A stretch of 62,758 nt of DNA, from positions 1 through 62,758 of the forward strand of contig CAMAWP010000006.1 of assembly GCA_945861765.1 (NCBI GenBank), given 5' to 3'. The position numbers and the translations under genes were made by a program. Below are positions 37,247 to 46,460 of the stretch, one piece after another. Below the pieces are notes generated by a model. That model was not told the origin of the DNA and did no database searches. It saw only the letters and a list, made by a program, of their open reading frames with translations. Position 1 is the stretch's first letter. Each line of letters opens with the position of its first letter. This DNA comes from Akkermansia muciniphila. Its GTDB lineage: Bacteria; Verrucomicrobiota; Verrucomicrobiia; Limisphaerales; SIBE01.

Positions 37247-37734
37247 TCATGTGACGATGTCATTCAAGACCTTTCCTGCAACATCGGTGAGCCGGAAGTC
37301 GCGGCCCTGGGTGCGGAACGTCAGCTGTTCGTGGTGGATGCCGAGCAGGTGCAGGATGGTGGCGTGCAGGTCATGCACATGGACGGGATTCTCAGCGGCG
37401 TGATAACCGAATTCGTCCGTGGCTCCGTAGGTGATCCCCGGTTTCACGCCGCCACCCCCCAGACTGCGCTGCGTGACAGATCGCCAGGAGTGATCGCCCG
37501 GACCCCATTCTTCTCCGCCGTCGCGCCTTCGCGCAGATCGAGGCGCAGTTCAGCCTTGCGCTGTTTCGCGTCCGGCCCGTGACAAGCGAAACATTTGTCC
37601 GAGAGAATCGGAAGAACGTCCCGGTTGAACCGCATCGGGCCGGACACTTCCGGCTTGGCGATGCCCGCCTTCGCCATCAGGGCCAGAGCGCTGATGACAA
37701 CCCATCCTGCTTGAATGGCTGTCCGGGTTTGCAC
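37247..37734 (-). pseudogene. Fusion relic: PSD1 N-terminus (PSCyt1) joined to DUF1501 C-terminus
   Basis: From 37734 the minus strand encodes a signal peptide and a PSCyt1 heme motif (LPILSDKCFACHGPDAKQR, then LRLDLREG and [10 protein letters not shown]). Around 37450-37462 the reading shifts and continues as the end of DUF1501 ([16 protein letters not shown], then [20 protein letters not shown] and [19 protein letters not shown], stop at 37247). The rest of PSD1 and the first three quarters of DUF1501 are deleted, about 3.5 kb if the genes were normal. The junction contains a G-rich stretch. The remnant is a former PSD1-DUF1501 cassette. Confidence 0.85.
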
Positions 37735-37759
37735 AAGGAAAACGAACCGCCTTCAACCC

Positions 37760-39226
37760 TCAGCCAAGCACGGCTTTCACCACTTGGCCATGGACATCGG
37801 TCAGGCGAAAATCGCGTCCGCCGAAACGATAGGTGAGTTTCTCGTGATCGAGTCCGAGCAGGTGTTGCACGGTTGCCCACAGATCGTAAACCGTGCAGAC
37901 ATCCTGCACCGCATAGTAGCCGAGTTCATCGGTGGCGCCGTGGGCCGTGCCGCCCTTGATGCCGCCGCCGGCCAGCCACACGCTGAATCCGAACGGATTG
38001 TGATCGCGTCCATCCGTTGATTGGGCGAACGGCGTGCGACCGAATTCGCCCGCCCAGACGATGAGGGTTTCGTCAAACAGACCCCGCGTCTTCAGATCTT
38101 TGATCAGCCCTGCAATCGGCTGATCCACTTGGAAGGCCATCTCGGAATGGCCCGCTTTCAGCACGCCGTGTTGATCCCATGGGTTGCCAATTTGACCGGG
38201 ATCGGCGGGGCGCGGCAAACAGGTAAGTTCGATGAAACGCACGCCGCGTTCAACGAATCGGCGGGCGAGCAGGCATTGCCGCGCGTATTCCGCCTTCTCT
38301 CGCACCGGCGAATTCAGGCCGTAAAGCTCCTTCGTGGCCTCGCTCTCGCCGCGCAGATCGACCAGGTCCGGAACCGCCGACTGCATGCGGTAGGCGATCT
38401 CGTAGTTCTGGATGGCGGATTCGACCTGTTCGTCCCCGTGCAGGCGGGCGAGATGACGCTGATCCAGTCGTCCAATGAACCCCAGCCGTTTGCGTTGCAG
38501 TCCGTCGGCTTCCCGCGGCGTGATATTGGCGAGCGGCTCCTTTTGGGTCGGATCGATGAACGACGCTTGATGGACGGCCGGAAGAAAGCCGTTGCCGTAA
38601 ATATTCACGCCGCCCAACGGAGCGCCGCCGCTGGCCAGCACCACGAAGCCCGGCAGGTTCTGGTTCTCGCTGCCCAAGCCGTAGCTCGTCCAGGCACCCG
38701 CGCTGGGATATCCGGCGAGCGAAAAGCCGGTGTGGATGAAGTAATTTCCCTGGGCGTGTTCGTTCGCCACGCTGGTCATCGAGCGGATGACGGCCAAGTC
38801 GTCCGCGCACGCGCCGATGTGGGGGAACAACTCGCTGACGGGCAGACCAGACTGTCCGTGGTTCCGAAACTGCCACGGACTCGCCATGATGTTGCCGTTT
38901 TGGTTGAACATGGTGGGCCGCACGGGCACGGGCATCGGTTTGCCGTGATCGCGGTTCAAGCGCGGCTTGGGATCAAATGTGTCCACATGCGACACACCGC
39001 CGGACATGAAACAGAAGATGACGCTCTTCACCTTCGGGCGGAAATGCGCCGGGCGCGGTGCGAACGGACTCAACTTCCCCGGATCAGCCGCCGCCAAGGC
39101 TTCGCCTCCCGCAGTGAGGCCAGACAAAGCCACCAGGCCAAAGCCGGTCGAGCACTTCGCGAGCATATCGCGGCGCGAAATCATTCCCCCGTGACGCCCC
39201 TGCAATCGTGCACGATCAATCGACAT
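37760..39226 (-). CDS. DUF1501 protein paired with PSD1
   Basis: A protein of up to 488 aa; an internal ATG at 39184 ([14 protein letters not shown]) gives a cleaner Tat-like start, while 39226 overlaps the end of the PSD1 gene by 11 bp. Landmarks: [85 protein letters not shown] and the end [19 protein letters not shown]. It follows PSD1 (39216-43385) immediately, so these are a two-gene unit. Confidence 0.93.
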   Translation of the reverse strand: MSIDRARLQGRHGGMISRRDMLAKCSTGFGLVALSGLTAGGEALAAADPGKLSPFAPRPAHFRPKVKSVIFCFMSGGVSHVDTFDPKPRLNRDHGKPMPVPVRPTMFNQNGNIMASPWQFRNHGQSGLPVSELFPHIGACADDLAVIRSMTSVANEHAQGNYFIHTGFSLAGYPSAGAWTSYGLGSENQNLPGFVVLASGGAPLGGVNIYGNGFLPAVHQASFIDPTQKEPLANITPREADGLQRKRLGFIGRLDQRHLARLHGDEQVESAIQNYEIAYRMQSAVPDLVDLRGESEATKELYGLNSPVREKAEYARQCLLARRFVERGVRFIELTCLPRPADPGQIGNPWDQHGVLKAGHSEMAFQVDQPIAGLIKDLKTRGLFDETLIVWAGEFGRTPFAQSTDGRDHNPFGFSVWLAGGGIKGGTAHGATDELGYYAVQDVCTVYDLWATVQHLLGLDHEKLTYRFGGRDFRLTDVHGQVVKAVLG

Positions 39227-42200
39227 AGATGAATTCCTTCAGGCAAAACAGTGATTGCGCGAAGTCCTGCCAGACGCGTTCGCTCTTCCCGACCTCGCCC
39301 GGCGGGATCGAGTGCTCAGCGGCCAGTTCCCCAAGAAACTCTCGAGCCGAAGCCAGATCCTCCGCCGTGGCCGCGCGCCCCAGCGCCTTGCCGAACATGC
39401 CGCCGATGCGTTCGTCCCGGGAGCGGCCCTCGGCGACCAGCGCCTTTGCCCACTTGGCGGACTGGTCGATCACGAACGGATCGTTGAGCAGTGTGAGGGA
39501 TTGCGCCGGTACGTTGGTGGTGTCGCGTTTGCCGCGCGTGCTCGCGGGCTTGGGCGCGTCAAATGCTTCGAGAAACGGATTGGCGGCATTGCGGCGAACG
39601 CGCTGGTAGACGCTGCGCCGCCGGTCGCCGTCGAGAGGGCCCTTGGGCCCGCCGCCTTCCGTCTTGGCGATGTAGTACACGTTCACCCCCGGGCCATCCA
39701 TTTTCAGATCCAACTGGCCGGAGACGGCGAGCACGGCATCGCGAATGGCTTCGGCTTCCAAGCGGCGCAAGTGCGCGTGGGAGAGCAGTTCGTTCCCAGG
39801 ATCAAGCTGCCGCGCATCGGCGGAGGCCAATGCGGTCTGCTGAAAGGCTCGCGACATCATAAGGAACCGGATCGTTTCCTTGATCGACCAACCGTGCTCG
39901 ATGAACCGGGACGCGAGGTAATCGAGCAGTTCCGGGTGCGTCGGCTTCTGCCCCAGCCGGCCAAAATTGTCCACCGTACCGACCAGACCCCGCCCGAACA
40001 GATGATGCCAAAGGCGATTGACCATGACCCGAGCCGTCAGGGGATTGGCGGGACTAGCCACCTTGTCGGCCAGCTCCAGCCGTCCGCTCAACGACGTTCG
40101 GAACGGTCGATCGTCGAACATCTCCAGGAACCGGCGTGGGACCGCTTCGCCCGGCTGGTTGATCTGGCCGCGCACGAACAACGGCTGGTTGAAGGCCGCG
40201 GCTTCATGCACACCCGGTGCGCGGCGCGGAACCGGGATCTCCGCCTCGAGCCGGCGATACGTGGCCACGGATTCCTTCAATTGCGGTAGGCGCGGCAGCG
40301 AGGCAGGCAGCAGATCCCGGCGGACGAAGTAGTCGAGGAACGCCAATTCTTCGTCCCTCAATTTCCCCTCGCGCCAGTGCTGGACGGCAGACGTCAGGCG
40401 ATGGCGGTAGAGTTCGGCCAACTCGGCCATCGACCGGGGCGCATCGCCCGCCAGCAGAAAGGCGGCGGGCACGAGTAATTCTTTGGGCGGCTGGGAGCCT
40501 TGGTGGAAAACCACTTCCGCGGCCCCGAAATAAGCGCGACCTCCTTGGGCGGAACCGGAGTTGGGGGAGTCATCGGCGGTGACAAACTCGAAATAGGCGT
40601 GGGCGCCCTTGCGATAGGCGGTGTCCAATCGAAGCCATTTCATCTCGTCGGCATTCAGACTCGCGGCCGGGTAAAGGCCGCCACCACCAATGGCGTAGTT
40701 CTCGACCACAAGCCGCGCCATGCTGCGCTCGCCGAGAGCGCGCACGCTCACGCTGTCGGTTTCCACCTTGAACCGGGCCGAGGTGAACACGCCGCTTTGT
40801 TTCCGGGTCAGCGCGTGGCTGAACACGCCCGTCGGATAAAGGCCGCGCAACACCCGGTCCCCTTTGACCTCGACGCAAAACCCGCCTGCCGGAACGGGCG
40901 CACCGGCTTCACCGCCCACGCCGTAGCCCTGAGCAGCGCCGGCCATGGACCAACGGTCGGACTCATTGCCGCGCAGGTCCCAGCCGCGGGTGAAGTTGGT
41001 CCGGTTGAACTCGAGGCGGCTGGCTAGCTCGGCGTTCCAAAACAACGCGAGCTGGCCCCACCCCTCTTGAAACGCGTTGCCGGTCAGGTCAGACAACTTC
41101 ACCCACGGATGAAGCGGGCTGGCGTTGTCCTTCGCGGCGTCCGCCAGCGCCGATTTCCAGGCCTCCATCGTGTTCATCGAATCGAGTTGCCCGGCCTGTG
41201 CAGCCCGGAGCTGATCCAACTCCCGGCGGAGGCCTAACCGTTTGTCGTGCTCCGCCGGCGTCAGGGATTGGGTCAACGTTTCCGCATCCACGTTGATCGC
41301 CCCCGCCTCGAACGAAGCTGAGACTTCATCCGCGGTGAGGGCGCGGGAATAAAGCCGGGCTTCCTCGATCTCCCCGGCCAGGGCGGTGACGCCTGTGCCC
41401 AGATGACGTTTGCCCAGCACCACCCGGGCGACCCCCGCTGTGAAGGGTTGCAGAGTGCCGTGCCGGTAGTTGGCGCCGTAGCGCGTGCCGTTGCGATAAA
41501 GAGTGATGGAATTGTCGGTTCCATAAACCACCACGAGATGGATGAGTTCACCCGGCTTGGCGGTCTCGGCCGGGCCGCCGACGTCTTGAGTGCGCCGAAA
41601 ATAGTCGCTGCCGGCGATCCAACGGGCCGGTTCCCGTTCGCCGAACACGATCGAGTCGAAGTTCTCGCTGTCCGGCGTCTGCACGGTCAACGCTCCGCCG
41701 CCCTTTTGGTCGAGTCCGGCCACGGCCACCCAGACTTCGAGCGTTTTCTCCCGCACATCGGCCGGGAGCGGTTCGGTGACGACCCATGCGTTTGTGCCGT
41801 TTAGGACCAGGCGGCCACCACGGACTACAGCGCCGCCTTCGGCTCGCCCGTGCATGGCGCCGACGGCATCGCGGAAATCCTCCTCGAAACTCCATCGGGC
41901 CAGCGGTGCGGGCAGCGGCGTAGAAAGCATCGTTCCCCGCTGCCGGGCCAATTCCGCGCGCGCCCGGGATTCAACCCCCGCGATTTCCTGGAAAAGTTGG
42001 CGAATTCGCGCCTCCAACCGTTCCATTTCCGCGTTGCGCGCGGCGTGCTTGAGGAATTCCGCCCCCAGTCCCGCCGCCGCCGTGCTCCACGCTTCCCCAA
42101 GACCGCTGCGAATCTCGCGTTTCAATTCCGCGAGTTCCACCCGGTTCGTTCGGCGCAATGCCGGATCGTCCACCACCACCTGACCTGGTCGACTGCTGAC

Positions 42201-43385
42201 GAAGACACCGTAGAGCGCGTAAAAATCCTTCTGGCTGATCGGATCAAACTTGTGATCATGACAACGGGCACAGGACACTGTGAGCCCAAGAAAGGTCTTC
42301 GAGAAGACATCGATCTGGTTGTCGACAACTTTCACCTGATCATCCAGCGCGTCCACCGGGATGTAGCCGAGCTCCACCATGCGCAGGTGCGCCGGACCGA
42401 GCATTGATTCATTCAAGCCGTCGACGCGCGTGAGCCGCGGATTCGGCAGCAGATCCCCGGCGATGTGTTCGCGAACGAACTGGTCGTAAGGCACGTCGGC
42501 GTTGAAGGCGCGAATGAGATAGTCGCGATAACGCCAGGCCATCGGCAGTTCCGGGTCGCCCTGGCTCCCGTGCGATTCGCAGTAGCGCACGAGATCCATC
42601 CAGTGCCGCGCCCAACGCTCCCCAAACCGCGGTGAGGCGAGCAGCCGATCCACTTGCTTCTCGTAGGCCTCGGGCGAAGAGTCGCGTCGGAAGTCCTCGG
42701 TCTCGTCGACTGTGGGCGGCAGTCCGGTCAACGCGAAAGTCACGCGACGCAACAACGACTCACGGCTGGCTGCGGGGGAAGGCCGAAGACCGCGTTCCTC
42801 CATCTTCGCATGGAGAAAGCAATCGACCGGATGCTCAGACCACGCGGCGTTCGAAACCTTGGGTAATGCCGGCTTTCGCACCGGCTGAAAACTCCACCAA
42901 TCTTTGCGCGCTTCGAGCGTTGCGGCCCAGGTTGCGTTGTTCGTCGCCTCGGCCGCCGTAACTGTCGGCGGCTGGTCGCGTTGATCGGCCGCTCCTCGAT
43001 TTACCCAAGTCACAAAATCCGCGATGACGGATTCCGCGAGCTGCGGCCGGTCCTTCGGCATTTTGGAATCCGGGGCCTCGTGTCGAATTCTCTGGATGAG
43101 CAGGCTTCTTTTCGCATTACCCGGGATGAGCGCCGGGCCGGAGTCTCCGCCGTGGCGCAATCCGTCCCGAAAATCCACGCGCAGCCCGCCTTTCTGCTTC
43201 TTCGCTCCGTGACATTCGTAGCATTCGTTGGCAAGCGCAGGCCGGATGCGTTGCTCGAAGAATTCGTCCTCGGCCTGTGCAGAGGGTGCGGCGGCATTCG
43301 CCAGCAGGCAGCTCGCAAGAAAGCACCCAACGATCGCCGCAGTTGAGCTGCGACCAAGCGGGAACGGCTCCTGCGTCGGGTTCAT
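39216..43385 (-). CDS. Exported PSD1 protein with cytochrome-like N-terminus and LamG domain
   Basis: A 1389-aa protein. Signal segment in residues about 10-38 ([20 protein letters not shown]). PSCyt1 heme motif CYECH (Cys55-His59). DUF1549 around 170-400: [38 protein letters not shown] and [12 protein letters not shown] LamG domain is inserted at about 500-720 ([35 protein letters not shown]). DUF1553 forms the last 400 residues, with HELLD-like and final LKEFIYVD. The start resembles that of the protein at 34959-37133 and shares its upstream promoter. Paired with DUF1501 at 37760. The LamG insertion points to glycan binding; the enzyme role is unknown. Confidence 0.93.
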   Translation of the reverse strand: MNPTQEPFPLGRSSTAAIVGCFLASCLLANAAAPSAQAEDEFFEQRIRPALANECYECHGAKKQKGGLRVDFRDGLRHGGDSGPALIPGNAKRSLLIQRIRHEAPDSKMPKDRPQLAESVIADFVTWVNRGAADQRDQPPTVTAAEATNNATWAATLEARKDWWSFQPVRKPALPKVSNAAWSEHPVDCFLHAKMEERGLRPSPAASRESLLRRVTFALTGLPPTVDETEDFRRDSSPEAYEKQVDRLLASPRFGERWARHWMDLVRYCESHGSQGDPELPMAWRYRDYLIRAFNADVPYDQFVREHIAGDLLPNPRLTRVDGLNESMLGPAHLRMVELGYIPVDALDDQVKVVDNQIDVFSKTFLGLTVSCARCHDHKFDPISQKDFYALYGVFVSSRPGQVVVDDPALRRTNRVELAELKREIRSGLGEAWSTAAAGLGAEFLKHAARNAEMERLEARIRQLFQEIAGVESRARAELARQRGTMLSTPLPAPLARWSFEEDFRDAVGAMHGRAEGGAVVRGGRLVLNGTNAWVVTEPLPADVREKTLEVWVAVAGLDQKGGGALTVQTPDSENFDSIVFGEREPARWIAGSDYFRRTQDVGGPAETAKPGELIHLVVVYGTDNSITLYRNGTRYGANYRHGTLQPFTAGVARVVLGKRHLGTGVTALAGEIEEARLYSRALTADEVSASFEAGAINVDAETLTQSLTPAEHDKRLGLRRELDQLRAAQAGQLDSMNTMEAWKSALADAAKDNASPLHPWVKLSDLTGNAFQEGWGQLALFWNAELASRLEFNRTNFTRGWDLRGNESDRWSMAGAAQGYGVGGEAGAPVPAGGFCVEVKGDRVLRGLYPTGVFSHALTRKQSGVFTSARFKVETDSVSVRALGERSMARLVVENYAIGGGGLYPAASLNADEMKWLRLDTAYRKGAHAYFEFVTADDSPNSGSAQGGRAYFGAAEVVFHQGSQPPKELLVPAAFLLAGDAPRSMAELAELYRHRLTSAVQHWREGKLRDEELAFLDYFVRRDLLPASLPRLPQLKESVATYRRLEAEIPVPRRAPGVHEAAAFNQPLFVRGQINQPGEAVPRRFLEMFDDRPFRTSLSGRLELADKVASPANPLTARVMVNRLWHHLFGRGLVGTVDNFGRLGQKPTHPELLDYLASRFIEHGWSIKETIRFLMMSRAFQQTALASADARQLDPGNELLSHAHLRRLEAEAIRDAVLAVSGQLDLKMDGPGVNVYYIAKTEGGGPKGPLDGDRRRSVYQRVRRNAANPFLEAFDAPKPASTRGKRDTTNVPAQSLTLLNDPFVIDQSAKWAKALVAEGRSRDERIGGMFGKALGRAATAEDLASAREFLGELAAEHSIPPGEVGKSERVWQDFAQSLFCLKEFIYVD

Positions 43386-43393
43386 TGCCGGTG

Positions 43394-43421
43394 AGTTTAC
43401 CCTTTAATCGGCACCTGCCAA
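43394..43421 (-). promoter_or_regulatory. Leaderless sigma70-like promoter of PSD1
   Basis: On the minus strand: TTGGCA (43416-43421), 16 nt, TAAACT (43394-43399), then 8 nt (CACCGGCA) and the ATG at 43385. Same module and spacing as at 37142-37169. Confidence 0.65.
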
Positions 43422-43437
43422 GCGTGGACTTCTGCTC

Positions 43438-43491
43438 ACCCTCAACCACCTTCCAGGAAACATGCGTGAGCCGGTAATCCCTGCCGGAAAA
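43438..43491 (-). pseudogene. Remnant of a DUF1501 C-terminal tail
   Basis: This short minus-strand stretch encodes FSGRDYRLTHVSWKVVEG, nearly the same as the end of DUF1501 proteins in this window (YSGRDYRLTDVSGKVVEG at 52852-54294). There is no gene upstream of it in frame; the PQQ-type gene ends at 43522. It is the last trace of another DUF1501 gene that once preceded the promoter of the PSD1 gene. Confidence 0.7.
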
Positions 43492-43521
43492 GAGATCCGT
43501 GAGGAGGACGGCGATGCCCAA

Positions 43522-44772
43522 TCACTTCTTGCCAATACGGAACAGGTGTTCCGCGCTGCGGATGAAAAGCGCCCCATTGTCCACCGCATAGCTCGCCAAT
43601 GTGCGCTCGCCCAGTTCATTCTTCGCGAGTTGCTCGAAAGTCGTCCCAGCCTTCAGCACGTAGCCCACGCCTTCCTCGTTCTGGAAATAGACGCGGCCGT
43701 CGGCAAACACTGGGGATGCCGAGAAGCCTCCGCCCAGGCGCTCGTTCCAATGCACTTGACCCGTCTTCGCATCGGCGCAGGTCGCGATGCCGGCGTCCGA
43801 CACGAAGTAGAGTTCTGAACCCACGACCAGCGCCGAGGGCGTGCTGGGCGCGCTGCGCCCTGTCTGCCAGGCCAGGTGAGTCGAAGTCACGTCGCCTTCG
43901 CCACCGGGCCGAATCGCAAAGAGCTTCGGAAAGTCATAGTCCGTGTTCACGAACAGCAGCCCGTGGGCGAACACCGGCCGGGGCACCACCGAAAAGCCCG
44001 CGCCAGTGCTCACCTTCCATAGCGCGCGACCCGTGGCCGGGTCATACGCATAGGTGCCGCCCGCGCCGGGGCTGATGAGTTCTTCACGACCGCCGTTGGT
44101 GATCAGCAGCGGCGTGCTGAACGAAAACTTCCTCGGGACGGAATCATTGTCACGCGGAGTTTTCCACCCCACATTGCCCGTGCGCCGATCCAGCGCGACG
44201 ACCACCGGGTTGGTAATTCCATCGCAACTGAAGATCACCCGTTCGCCCGCCAGGACAGGCGAGCCGCCGTTGCCATGCATGGAGGGATACTGGATCGAAG
44301 TCTGCCGCCACAACACACGGCCATCCAGATTCAGACACGCCGTGCCCAAGTGGCCGAAATGGACGTAAAGCCGTCCATCGCGCACCAGCGGCGTGGGGCT
44401 TGCATAACCGTTTTTGCGATGGAGACTGGATCCATCCTGGGGGCTGAACACGTCCGTGCTCCAGAGAACCCTCCCGTCCCCGGCATCCAGACACATCGCG
44501 GTCAACATCAAATCCTTCGCGCCCTCGGTGGACTTCGCAGTCGTGAGATACAGGCGGCCTTTCACCAGTACCGGCGACGACCATCCGCCCCCTGGAATCG
44601 CCGTCTTCCACGCCACGTTCTCCGTCGCGCTCCAGCGAATCGGCACGTCCTTCGCCGGCGAATGCCCCTGTCCGGTCGGCCCGCGAAACTCGGGCCAGTC
44701 GTGCGCGCACAAAGTGAGCGCGGCCAGGTTCGCCAACGCGGTCAACCAGATCTTGAAGGATGTGAAATTCAT
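43522..44772 (-). CDS. Exported PQQ-type beta-propeller protein
   Basis: A 416-aa protein from the ATG at 44772, preceded by the conserved promoter at 44781-44809. Signal segment in residues about 5-22 (FKIWLTALANLAALTLCA). The body consists of repeated PQQ-like propeller blades with Asp/Gly turns and W motifs, e.g. VALDRRTGNVGWKTP, YAYDPATGRALWKVSTG and ATCADAKTGQVHWNERL. These proteins act in PVC bacteria as exported quinoprotein-like or structural propellers; no PQQ biosynthesis genes are in view. The reading frame upstream of 44772 has no family features. Confidence 0.88.
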   Translation of the reverse strand: MNFTSFKIWLTALANLAALTLCAHDWPEFRGPTGQGHSPAKDVPIRWSATENVAWKTAIPGGGWSSPVLVKGRLYLTTAKSTEGAKDLMLTAMCLDAGDGRVLWSTDVFSPQDGSSLHRKNGYASPTPLVRDGRLYVHFGHLGTACLNLDGRVLWRQTSIQYPSMHGNGGSPVLAGERVIFSCDGITNPVVVALDRRTGNVGWKTPRDNDSVPRKFSFSTPLLITNGGREELISPGAGGTYAYDPATGRALWKVSTGAGFSVVPRPVFAHGLLFVNTDYDFPKLFAIRPGGEGDVTSTHLAWQTGRSAPSTPSALVVGSELYFVSDAGIATCADAKTGQVHWNERLGGGFSASPVFADGRVYFQNEEGVGYVLKAGTTFEQLAKNELGERTLASYAVDNGALFIRSAEHLFRIGKK

Positions 44773-44780
44773 CGGCACTG

Positions 44781-44809
44781 TGTTTACCCGCTCCAAGCAG
44801 CTGTGCCAA
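44781..44809 (-). promoter_or_regulatory. Leaderless sigma70-like promoter of the PQQ-type gene
   Basis: On the minus strand: TTGGCA (44804-44809), 17 nt, TAAACA (44781-44786), then 8 nt (CAGTGCCG) and the ATG at 44772. Same geometry as the two PSD1 promoters, ahead of an unrelated gene. Confidence 0.65.
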
Positions 44810-44883
44810 GGCTCTTGTCTGCGCCCTTGCTCCTCACTGCGCCTCCTTTGAGCCGGGGCACCCTCCGACCTGTAGGATCTGAA

Positions 44884-45069
44884 CTCAGTAAAACGACTCT
44901 TTTTAACATGATGCTCGAGCAACTCCAATTCCCTGCTCGTAATCGTAATCGTAATCGTAATCCACCCCTCTGTTTCAAGGGCAACACCCGAGGATTACGA
45001 TTACGATTAGGAAAAACGGAGGAATTGGGGTTGCGCGCCCAGATCACGATTTCAACCGGTTTTACTGAG
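44884..45069. mobile_element. MITE-like hairpin element of 186 bp
   Basis: The ends are an 11-bp exact inverted repeat, CTCAGTAAAAC (44884-44894) and GTTTTACTGAG (45059-45069). Inside it lie CCAATTCC/GGAATTGG (44925-44932 and 45021-45028) and runs of CGTAAT repeats (44938-44962) facing TTACGA repeats (44992-45010). The whole unit can fold as one long imperfect hairpin. No ORF. It lies between the PQQ-type gene and the sugar permease gene. Confidence 0.75.
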
Positions 45070-45133
45070 CTCTGAAGGATGGGTCTGTCGGCATGCCACG
45101 AACTCTCCGTCAACCACACAAAGGCATCTCCTC

Positions 45134-46456
45134 TCAGCGAGCGTGGCGGAGTTTATCCACCAACACAGCGCCGAGAATGACCAAACCCAGCACGACCTTC
45201 TGCGTGTAACTCTCGACGTTGGTCAGGTTCATGCCATTTTGGATCACGGCGATGGTGAAAGCGCCGGTGAGTGTCCCGAGCATCTTGCCTTCGCCGCCGC
45301 TGAGGCTAGTGCCACCGACTACGACCGCGGCAATAACGTACAGCTCGTACATGTTGCCGTAGGTCGCGGAGCCGCTCTTGAGCTGCGAGGCCATGATCAC
45401 GCCGCCCAAGCCGGCAAGCAGCGCGCTCGCGATGTAGGCAAACATAAGAACTGGCTTCACCGGCACTCCGGAGAGGCGCGCAGCCTCCCCATTGCCACCA
45501 ACCGCGTAGAGATAGCGGCCCAGTTTCATCCTCGACATCAGGATATGCGCCAATGCGTAAAGAATGAACATCAGCACCACGGCGTTGGGCAGGCTGATGA
45601 AGTCCGCACCGCGGCCAAGCCAGACAAACGAGTCCGGGATCTGGTAAATGGACTGCCCTTCGGCCAGGATGTAAGCGACGCCACTACCCACGAGCATCAT
45701 GGCCAGGGTTACGATGAATGGTGGAATCGAGAACTGGGTGATCATCGCCCCTGAAAACGCTCCCACCACTCCGCAGAGAACGATCGCTGCGACGCACGCG
45801 AGCAGCATCCCGCTGGTTGTGGCATTCACTCCGCCGGCAAAATCGCGTATGAACCTGGCCGCAAGCACCGCCGACAAAGCCAGGAGGCTGCCGACTGAAA
45901 GGTCGATGCCACCGGTAACGATGACCATTGTCATGCCGATGGCGACAATGGCGATCACGGCGATCTGGTTCGCGATGTTCAGCAGGTTGTCGGGTTTCAG
46001 GAAATTGGGCCACCGATAGCCGCGCGGCGTGACGATGCGCGGCTCGCCGAGCGCGGGGAAGTCGGTCTTCAAGTCAGAGAAGACAAGCCATGCTCCCGTG
46101 GCCTGCGTGCAGGCGATGGCGTCGAGCTTTCCGCCGGCAGCATTGATTTTCACCAGCGCCTCGCGGGCGTCTTTGGGCTCGCCCTTCACGATCGCGACGA
46201 CATGCGCGCCAGACGCAGTGAGTTCGCGGTCGATGCTCGCGGCAAACGCCGTGTCTCCGGGTCGGTCGCTGGCGGCAACAAGCACGCGTGGTGTTTTTCC
46301 GAACTGCTCTTGGATGGCGCTGATAACTTGCTTCGCGGCTGCCTCGCCGGTGGGCGACTGTTCGCTGTTGGTCACCACACTGAAGAACGCGCAGAGCAAC
46401 AGAAGCACGAAGATCATGCCGTAGTCGGACAGGAATCGGGAGAGCGAGTGTTTCAT
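45134..46456 (-). CDS. Sugar ABC transporter permease (RbsC-like) with an extracytoplasmic insertion
   Basis: A 440-aa permease of the ribose/xylose/galactose type that forms the membrane channel of the adjacent ABC system. The core has the family motif GGIDLSVGSLLALSAVLAAR near residue 185, IPPFIVTLAMMLVGSG and GGNGEAARLSGVPVKPVL, and about eight membrane segments. Unusually, after the first membrane segment (residues about 12-28) there is a stretch of about 130 residues (RVLVAASDRPGDTAFAASID, GAHVVAIVKGEP) with alternating strand and helix pattern. It should lie outside the membrane and is not in ordinary RbsC proteins. The stop is at the end of a five-gene operon. Confidence 0.9.
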   Translation of the reverse strand: MKHSLSRFLSDYGMIFVLLLLCAFFSVVTNSEQSPTGEAAAKQVISAIQEQFGKTPRVLVAASDRPGDTAFAASIDRELTASGAHVVAIVKGEPKDAREALVKINAAGGKLDAIACTQATGAWLVFSDLKTDFPALGEPRIVTPRGYRWPNFLKPDNLLNIANQIAVIAIVAIGMTMVIVTGGIDLSVGSLLALSAVLAARFIRDFAGGVNATTSGMLLACVAAIVLCGVVGAFSGAMITQFSIPPFIVTLAMMLVGSGVAYILAEGQSIYQIPDSFVWLGRGADFISLPNAVVLMFILYALAHILMSRMKLGRYLYAVGGNGEAARLSGVPVKPVLMFAYIASALLAGLGGVIMASQLKSGSATYGNMYELYVIAAVVVGGTSLSGGEGKMLGTLTGAFTIAVIQNGMNLTNVESYTQKVVLGLVILGAVLVDKLRHAR

Positions 46457-46460
46457 TGGG

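Noticed and set aside
38021-39232. Long open frames opposite DUF1501 genes (for example here, and at 18871-20052 and 21427-22587)
   Set aside because: They are antisense shadows of conserved genes caused by high GC content; no start context or conserved motif.
44936-45010. CRISPR-like array of CGTAAT repeats
   Set aside because: The repeats are 6 bp without spacers and belong to an inverted-repeat element.
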